Positions 7,478-11,030 of a DNA stretch of 11,030 bases are shown here, piece by piece. This DNA is from Pseudomonadota bacterium (GTDB lineage Bacteria; Pseudomonadota; Alphaproteobacteria; Rhizobiales; Beijerinckiaceae), in assembly GCA_028876585.1 (NCBI GenBank), contig JAGWRL010000139.1, positions 1-11,030 on the forward strand, read 5' to 3'. The notes under the pieces are model-generated. The model saw only the letters and a program-made list of their open reading frames with translations, ran no database searches and was not told where the DNA came from. Numbering within the stretch: the stretch's first letter is position 1; each line of letters begins with the position of its first letter. The position numbers and the translations under genes are program-made.

Positions 7478-8677
7478 ATGAGAAACCAAATTGCCAGCCG
7501 ATTGTTTGGAGCGGCTGTCGCCGCCGCCGCGACCATCGCCACGGCGAGCGCCGCCGACACGATCAAGATCGGCGCATTGCTGATTGACTCCGGCCCGCTC
7601 GCCGGCCTCAAGGAGTCGCAGGCCAAGGCGATCAATCTCGCCATCGAAGAGATCAACGCCGCCGGCGGCGCCGCGGGCCGGAAACTCGAGGCCGATTTCA
7701 TCAGCTATCCCGGCACGCCCGACTCAGCCGTCGACGGCGCCACCCGCGCGGTGCAGAGGGACGGCGCGCTGTTCCTCACCGGCATGGACACGTCCGCCGT
7801 CTCGCCCGCGCTTTCAGCCAAACTCTCGTCGTTGAATGCGCTGATGGTCGAGGTCTACGCCCAGGCCGACGCCTTGACCGGCAAGATGTGCTCGCCAAAC
7901 TATTTCCGCGCCAACGTCAACGATTCGATGCTGATGAACGCAGCCGGGCAATTCCTGAAGGAGAACGCCGGCGTCAAGACATGGGACATCATCGCCGTCG
8001 ACTACGCGTCCGGACGCGACGCGGCGCAAAAATTCCAGGCGCTGGTGAAGGCGCAAGGCGGCACGGTGGGCAAGATCTTGTTCACGCCGTCGGGAACCAC
8101 GGACTTCGGCGCCAAGATTTCGGAGCTTGCCTCAGATCCCGGCGAGGGTCTCTATGTCACGATTTTCGGCAGCGACGCGATCAACCTCGCCAAACAGCAG
8201 GCGCAGTTCGGTCTGTTCCAAAAATATAAGCTGGTGCTTGGCAATTCTTTCGTGATCCCGCAGGTCCTGCCCGCGATGGGAGAGACCACGCTCGGCGTCT
8301 ATCAGACGCTCGGCTTCGTGCCCGGCGAGGCCGGCGCGGGCGCGGAAGCCTTCGTCAAGGCGTATAAGGCGAAGTATAATGGCGAGTTGCCCGCCTACAC
8401 CGCCGCCGACCAATACGCCGCGATTCAGTTGATGGCGGCGGCGGTCAACAAGGCGAACTCCACTGATGTCGGGGCCGTGCGCGCCGCGCTCGCCGGCTTG
8501 AAGACGGACACGGTTCTGGGTCCGGTCGCAGTGCGCGCCGAGGACCACCAAACCGCACGCCCGATCGTTATGACCCAAATCGTCAAGAACGCGGATGGAA
8601 AGCCGGGTTATGCGATCAAACAAGTGTTCCCCGGCGAGGCGTTGCTGCCGCCGGTCGATAAAGCCTGCAAGATGTGA
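7478..8677 (+). CDS. Periplasmic substrate-binding protein of the HAAT transporter (Peripla_BP_6 / LivK-like)
   Basis: A 399-residue secreted protein that captures the ligand and delivers it to the LivHM-type channel. A Sec signal peptide is clear: basic MRNQIASR, a hydrophobic alanine-rich core, and ATASA at 21-25 with likely cleavage before ADTIK. There is no lipobox cysteine. The mature chain opens with IKIGALL, then AINLAIEEINAAGG (51-64), the usual first strand and helix of the fold. Cys138 (KMCSPNYFRAN) and Cys397 (DKACKM) may form a disulfide; this is inference. The gene has a strong ribosome-binding site, AGGGAGG (7462-7468), 9 bases before ATG, stronger than those of the upstream transporter genes, which fits the need for excess binding protein. 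Ligand identity is open. The CSPNYFR and D-rich C-terminal style recalls binding proteins for aromatic or branched acids more than classic Leu/Ile/Val proteins, but this is a weak impression. Confidence 0.92.
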   Translation: MRNQIASRLFGAAVAAAATIATASAADTIKIGALLIDSGPLAGLKESQAKAINLAIEEINAAGGAAGRKLEADFISYPGTPDSAVDGATRAVQRDGALFLTGMDTSAVSPALSAKLSSLNALMVEVYAQADALTGKMCSPNYFRANVNDSMLMNAAGQFLKENAGVKTWDIIAVDYASGRDAAQKFQALVKAQGGTVGKILFTPSGTTDFGAKISELASDPGEGLYVTIFGSDAINLAKQQAQFGLFQKYKLVLGNSFVIPQVLPAMGETTLGVYQTLGFVPGEAGAGAEAFVKAYKAKYNGELPAYTAADQYAAIQLMAAAVNKANSTDVGAVRAALAGLKTDTVLGPVAVRAEDHQTARPIVMTQIVKNADGKPGYAIKQVFPGEALLPPVDKACKM

Positions 8678-8685
8678 TGGCTCAA

Positions 8686-8711
8686 AGAAGGAGGGCGTTC
8701 GCCCTCCTTCT
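8686..8711. terminator. Hairpin terminator between convergent genes (likely bidirectional)
   Basis: An 11-bp perfect stem (8686-8696 with 8701-8711) around a GTTC loop lies 8 bases after the binding-protein stop and 5 bases beyond the stop of the convergent dehydrogenase gene. The plus-strand tail is only TTCTCCC; on the minus strand the stem runs into TTCTTTGAG. The T-runs are weak, but position and stem strength support termination from both sides. Confidence 0.7.
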
Positions 8712-8716
8712 CCCGG

Positions 8717-9736
8717 TCACGCGACCAGCGAAATTTTGCCGAACTGGCCGCCGCCGCTGAGACGGTCGAGGGCGGCGCGTATATCCGTCATCGGGAATTG
8801 GCTGTCGATTTCCGGCATCACCAGCCCACGCGAGAATACGTCCAACAACTGGCGAAACTCGCTGACGCTGCCGCCGGTTGAACCGTAGATTTCGAGTTGG
8901 CGGATGAACACCCGTTGCAGGTCGGCAGGCGGGTTGGCGCCCGACGTCGCGCCGCACGTGACCAATCGGCCGCCGCGACGCAGCGACTTGAGCGAATCCG
9001 CCCAACTTGCGGCGCCGACGCTATCAATCACCATATCGACGCCGCCGCCGCTCATATCGAGGATCGCCTTGGCGACATTGTCCTTGACGTAGTTGACGCC
9101 GCCCGCCGCGCCGAGCGTCATCGCGCGCGCAATCTTGGCGTCGCTGGACGAGGTGACGAAGGCGCGCGCGCCGATCAACCTGGCGAGTTGCAGACAGGCG
9201 ACCGCGACGCCGCCGCCGATGCCAACGATCAGCACGCTCTCGCCTGGTTGCAAAGCCCGCTTGCCGAACAACATGCGCCACGCGGTGAGGTGGCCGGTCG
9301 CCAGCGCGCCGGCGGCGACGAGATCGGCGTCGTCTGGAAGCGGGAAAAAACATTGGCTCGGCATGGCGACATACTCGGCGAAGCCGCCATGCCGATGCTC
9401 GCCCATGATCTTGACGCTCTCGCACAAAGGTTGATCGCCGGCGAGACAATAGCGGCAATGTCCGCAAAACGCCTCGGAATAGAGCACAGCCTTCATGCCG
9501 GGCTTCAGGGCGCTGCCGGGAGCGGCCTCAGCAATCACCCCGGCGGCCTCGACGCCCATCACCTGCGGCAGGCTATGAGTTATGCCGGCGCCGCTGTCGC
9601 GCATATAGAGATCGACGCGATTGACTGAACTCGCCGCAACGCGCAACACGGATTCGCCCGGCGCCGGCGCGGGATCGGGGAAATCGCGCCAGCTCACGCC
9701 ATCGGCTCCGCGCCGCTCCAGCACCGCCGCTTTCAT
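8717..9736 (-). CDS. Medium-chain dehydrogenase/reductase, quinone-oxidoreductase/enoyl-reductase-like
   Basis: A 339-residue cytosolic NAD(P)H-dependent oxidoreductase. The start is set at MKAAVLERRG because GGGAGG lies 4 bases upstream (9741-9746) and family members begin with MKA; a further 20 codons upstream are open but unlike the family. The N-terminal GroES-like domain is followed by a Rossmann domain with VLIVGIGGGVAVACLQLA (168-185). The structural-zinc cysteines are present as CGHCRYCLAGDQPLC (Cys91, 94, 97, 105). The usual catalytic-zinc ligands are replaced: Asn39 in SSVNRVDL stands where many alcohol dehydrogenases have Cys, and GVEAAG (61-66) replaces GHE. It therefore probably reduces C=C or carbonyl groups without zinc catalysis, as known for a large MDR subgroup. 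It is transcribed convergently with the transporter unit and divergently from marR. Substrate is unknown; an enoyl-CoA or acyl intermediate is suggested only by context. Confidence 0.87.
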   Translation of the reverse strand: MKAAVLERRGADGVSWRDFPDPAPAPGESVLRVAASSVNRVDLYMRDSGAGITHSLPQVMGVEAAGVIAEAAPGSALKPGMKAVLYSEAFCGHCRYCLAGDQPLCESVKIMGEHRHGGFAEYVAMPSQCFFPLPDDADLVAAGALATGHLTAWRMLFGKRALQPGESVLIVGIGGGVAVACLQLARLIGARAFVTSSSDAKIARAMTLGAAGGVNYVKDNVAKAILDMSGGGVDMVIDSVGAASWADSLKSLRRGGRLVTCGATSGANPPADLQRVFIRQLEIYGSTGGSVSEFRQLLDVFSRGLVMPEIDSQFPMTDIRAALDRLSGGGQFGKISLVA

Positions 9737-9766
9737 GCCGCCTCCCGTCGCATCACCGCCAGGCGC

Positions 9767-9795
9767 AGAGTATTCGTACGCAGCTTTACTGTCCA
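9767..9795 (-). promoter_or_regulatory. Predicted promoter of the MDR gene
   Basis: Read on the minus strand, TGGACA (9795-9790, 5 of 6) is followed after exactly 17 bases by TACTCT (9772-9767, 3 of 6). Transcription would begin near 9760, leaving a leader of about 24 bases to the ATG at 9736. Spacing and distance are good; the -10 box is weak. Confidence 0.4.
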
Positions 9796-10040
9796 CCTCC
9801 GTCTTGCCCTCGGCGACTCGAACACGCAGACCGTCGCGTCGGGAAAATTGCGCAGCGGGTCGGGGCTGACGGCGGCTCTGACCGCAAGGCGACGCGAACG
9901 ACCGCCACCTGTGGCAGGGTCCCCGGGGGATGGATGATCGAGAGCGAAAACATCTTCATCACCGGCCGGGCGCGATCGCAAAATACCGAGCGCGCCCTAT
10001 AGCCGCCGAGCGACGCCGCCGCTTGCGATGACGGCGTATT
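9796..10040. other. Intergenic region between divergent MDR and marR genes, mostly unexplained
   Basis: About 245 bases lie between the predicted MDR promoter and the marR control region, longer than two promoters need. Both strands have open frames without ribosome-binding sites or recognisable motifs. A 9-base match to the T-loop consensus of tRNAs (minus strand, 9815-9823) is not flanked by a stem. Nothing functional is identified. Confidence 0.4.
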
Positions 10041-10064
10041 TTCGCCAATGTCGGGGAAACGTAA

Positions 10065-10080
10065 ATATGTGATCGATCGT
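10065..10080 (+). promoter_or_regulatory. Candidate operator upstream of marR
   Basis: ATATGTGATCGATCGT matches the element over the racemase start site (2815-2830) at 13 of 16 positions. It contains the palindrome GATCGATC and overlaps a possible -10 word TAAATA (10062-10067). It lies 52 bases before the preferred marR start, a natural place for autoregulation. That the MarR protein binds both copies is inference. Confidence 0.35.
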
Positions 10081-10131
10081 TGCGCGAGCGGGCGGTTTGC
10101 GCCGGAACGCTGGCACTGGGGTTTTTCGGAA

Positions 10132-10608
10132 ATGGCGCCAGACCTGAATTGGGAGCTGCGGCTCGGATTTCTCGTGCACGACGTGTCGCGGCTGCGGCGG
10201 CGCGTCGTCGACAAGGCGCTCAAGCCGCTCGGGGTGACGCGTTCGCAATGGTGGGTGCTGGCGTTTCTGTCGCGCTCGGACGGCATGTCGCAGGTGGCTT
10301 TGGCCGATGAACTCGACCTCGGCAAGGTCGCGCTCGGTCAATTGATCGACCGTCTCGAAAAGACCGGATTCGTGTCGCGCCGCGCCGACGAAGTGGATCG
10401 CCGGGTCAAGCGGGTGTTTCTCACCCGCCGCGGCCAATCGTTGATCGCGCGCATCCGCGAGAATGTCTCGGCCACGGAGAGGGAAATTCTCGAAAAGATC
10501 GACGAGGCGGATTTGCGGGCGACGGGCCGGGCTCTGCGCGCGATGAAGGAAAATCTGCTCGCCATGATCGTCGAGGGCGAGGAAAACGACGCCACCGACG
10601 CGGCGTGA
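10132..10608 (+). CDS. MarR-family transcriptional regulator
   Basis: A 158-residue DNA-binding protein, probably a dimeric ligand-responsive repressor. The order is a dimerisation helix (LRLGFLVHDVSRLRRRVVDKAL), then the winged helix-turn-helix: VTRSQWWVLAFLSRSDGMSQVALADELDLGKVALGQLIDRLEKTGFVSRRADEVDRRVKRVFLT (about 35-98). The DRR of the wing is at 89-91, and a C-terminal helix follows. An ATG at 10048 would add 28 residues (MSGKRKYVID...) that do not resemble the family, so the second ATG is preferred. Neither start has a good ribosome-binding site (only GGA just before the second), so the start is uncertain. The candidate operator at 10065-10080 would fall inside the longer form. The gene is divergent from the MDR gene and convergent, with a 2-base gap, with the MaoC gene. 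Known MarR proteins often sense aromatic or acyl-CoA ligands; this fits but is unproven. Confidence 0.9.
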   Translation: MAPDLNWELRLGFLVHDVSRLRRRVVDKALKPLGVTRSQWWVLAFLSRSDGMSQVALADELDLGKVALGQLIDRLEKTGFVSRRADEVDRRVKRVFLTRRGQSLIARIRENVSATEREILEKIDEADLRATGRALRAMKENLLAMIVEGEENDATDAA

Positions 10609-10610
10609 CC

Positions 10611-11030
10611 TCACGCCAGCCCGATCTCGCCGCGATCCAGCACCAGGACGTCGCGCTCGACCGCCCGCGCGCGAAAGCGGACGCCGCCGTCGTCGCTGAA
10701 TTCGATGCGGATGGTGTCGCCGGGAAAGGCGGGGGCGGCGAAGCGCACCGACATCGAGACGAGCCGTTCCGGCCGGCGCGGCGCGAAATGCTTGAGCGCG
10801 GCGCGGCAGGCGAGGCCGAAGGTGTTGAGGCCGTGCGAGATCGGCCGCTCGAAACCCGCTTGGCGCGCGATGTCGGGGTCGGCGTGGATCGGCATGTAAT
10901 CGCGGCTCGCCTGCCGGTAGAGCAATGCGGCCTGCGCCGAGGTCTTGTAGTCGTAAGCCGCGATCGGCCTGGCCTCGCTGTCGAGCGAACGCGTCAGGAT
11001 CGGCGGCTCGCCGAAGCCGCCGGCGCCGCC
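10611..11030 (-). CDS. MaoC-type enoyl-CoA hydratase (hydratase 2 family), C-terminal part, 5' truncated by window
   Basis: The 139 C-terminal residues of a hotdog-fold hydratase enter from the right edge; the start is outside the window. The frame is open to base 11030 on the minus strand. Visible marks are GGFGEPP near the left edge of the fragment (linker between two hotdog domains in peroxisomal-type hydratase 2), then YRQASRDYMPIHADPDIARQAGF, which carries the Asp and His of the hydratase 2 motif with the usual spacing (D-x4-H, as in PhaJ SGDxNPxHxD). HGLNTFGLACRAAL and SVRFAAPAFPGDTIRIEF follow, both typical. These enzymes hydrate trans-2-enoyl-CoA to (R)-3-hydroxyacyl-CoA in the cytosol. 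The Asn normally third in DxNP is Met here. The link to the racemase and transporter is by proximity only. A double-hotdog architecture is inferred from the linker. Confidence 0.85.
   Translation of the reverse strand, partial: GGAGGFGEPPILTRSLDSEARPIAAYDYKTSAQAALLYRQASRDYMPIHADPDIARQAGFERPISHGLNTFGLACRAALKHFAPRRPERLVSMSVRFAAPAFPGDTIRIEFSDDGGVRFRARAVERDVLVLDRGEIGLA

Noticed and set aside
9815..9823. Minus-strand match to the tRNA T-loop consensus, as if a tRNA fragment or att site
   Set aside because: Only nine bases match and the flanks do not pair as a T-stem; the similarity to the tRNA-Tyr 3' end does not extend, so it gives no support for an integration scar.
9786..10325. Minus-strand open frames across the MDR-marR interval and marR
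   Set aside because: They overlap the clear MarR coding sequence, have no motif and no ribosome-binding site, and look like antisense frames in GC-rich DNA.

Overview
The window is high-GC DNA with short intergenic gaps, many GTG starts and ATGA/GTGA stop-start overlaps. The RNA polymerase beta' protein, the tRNA and the metabolic genes together suggest an alphaproteobacterium, probably of the Hyphomicrobiales (Rhizobiales). That placement is a judgement from sequence style and was not computed.

Left part (1-1983): the 3' end of rpoC, a strong intrinsic terminator, then a promoter, a leader hairpin and a complete tRNA-Tyr(GUA) with encoded CCA. Positions 1984-2784 hold no convincing gene, only a possible decayed minus-strand reading frame and a 16-bp direct repeat.

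Centre (2785-8711): a plus-strand transcription unit. It starts with an alpha-methylacyl-CoA racemase-like enzyme carrying the H/D/E catalytic set, followed by a complete branched-chain-amino-acid-type (HAAT) ABC transporter: two permeases, two ATPases and a secreted binding protein. The four transporter core genes are joined by 4-base overlaps or a 1-base gap, and the unit ends at a hairpin terminator that can serve both strands.

Right part (8717-11030): a minus-strand medium-chain dehydrogenase/reductase that keeps the structural zinc but lacks catalytic-zinc ligands, a divergent MarR-family regulator, and the C-terminal part of a MaoC-type (R-specific) enoyl-CoA hydratase running in from the right edge.

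Taken together, the cluster looks like uptake and CoA-dependent breakdown of a carboxylic acid, plausibly an alpha-methyl-branched one. The transporter imports it, the racemase corrects C2 stereochemistry of the acyl-CoA, the hydratase and reductase act on enoyl-CoA or similar intermediates, and the MarR protein may control the set. A 16-base element over the predicted racemase transcription start recurs at 13/16 positions just upstream of marR, which makes it the best candidate operator. I found no CRISPR array, insertion sequence, integrase or plainly novel defence system here.
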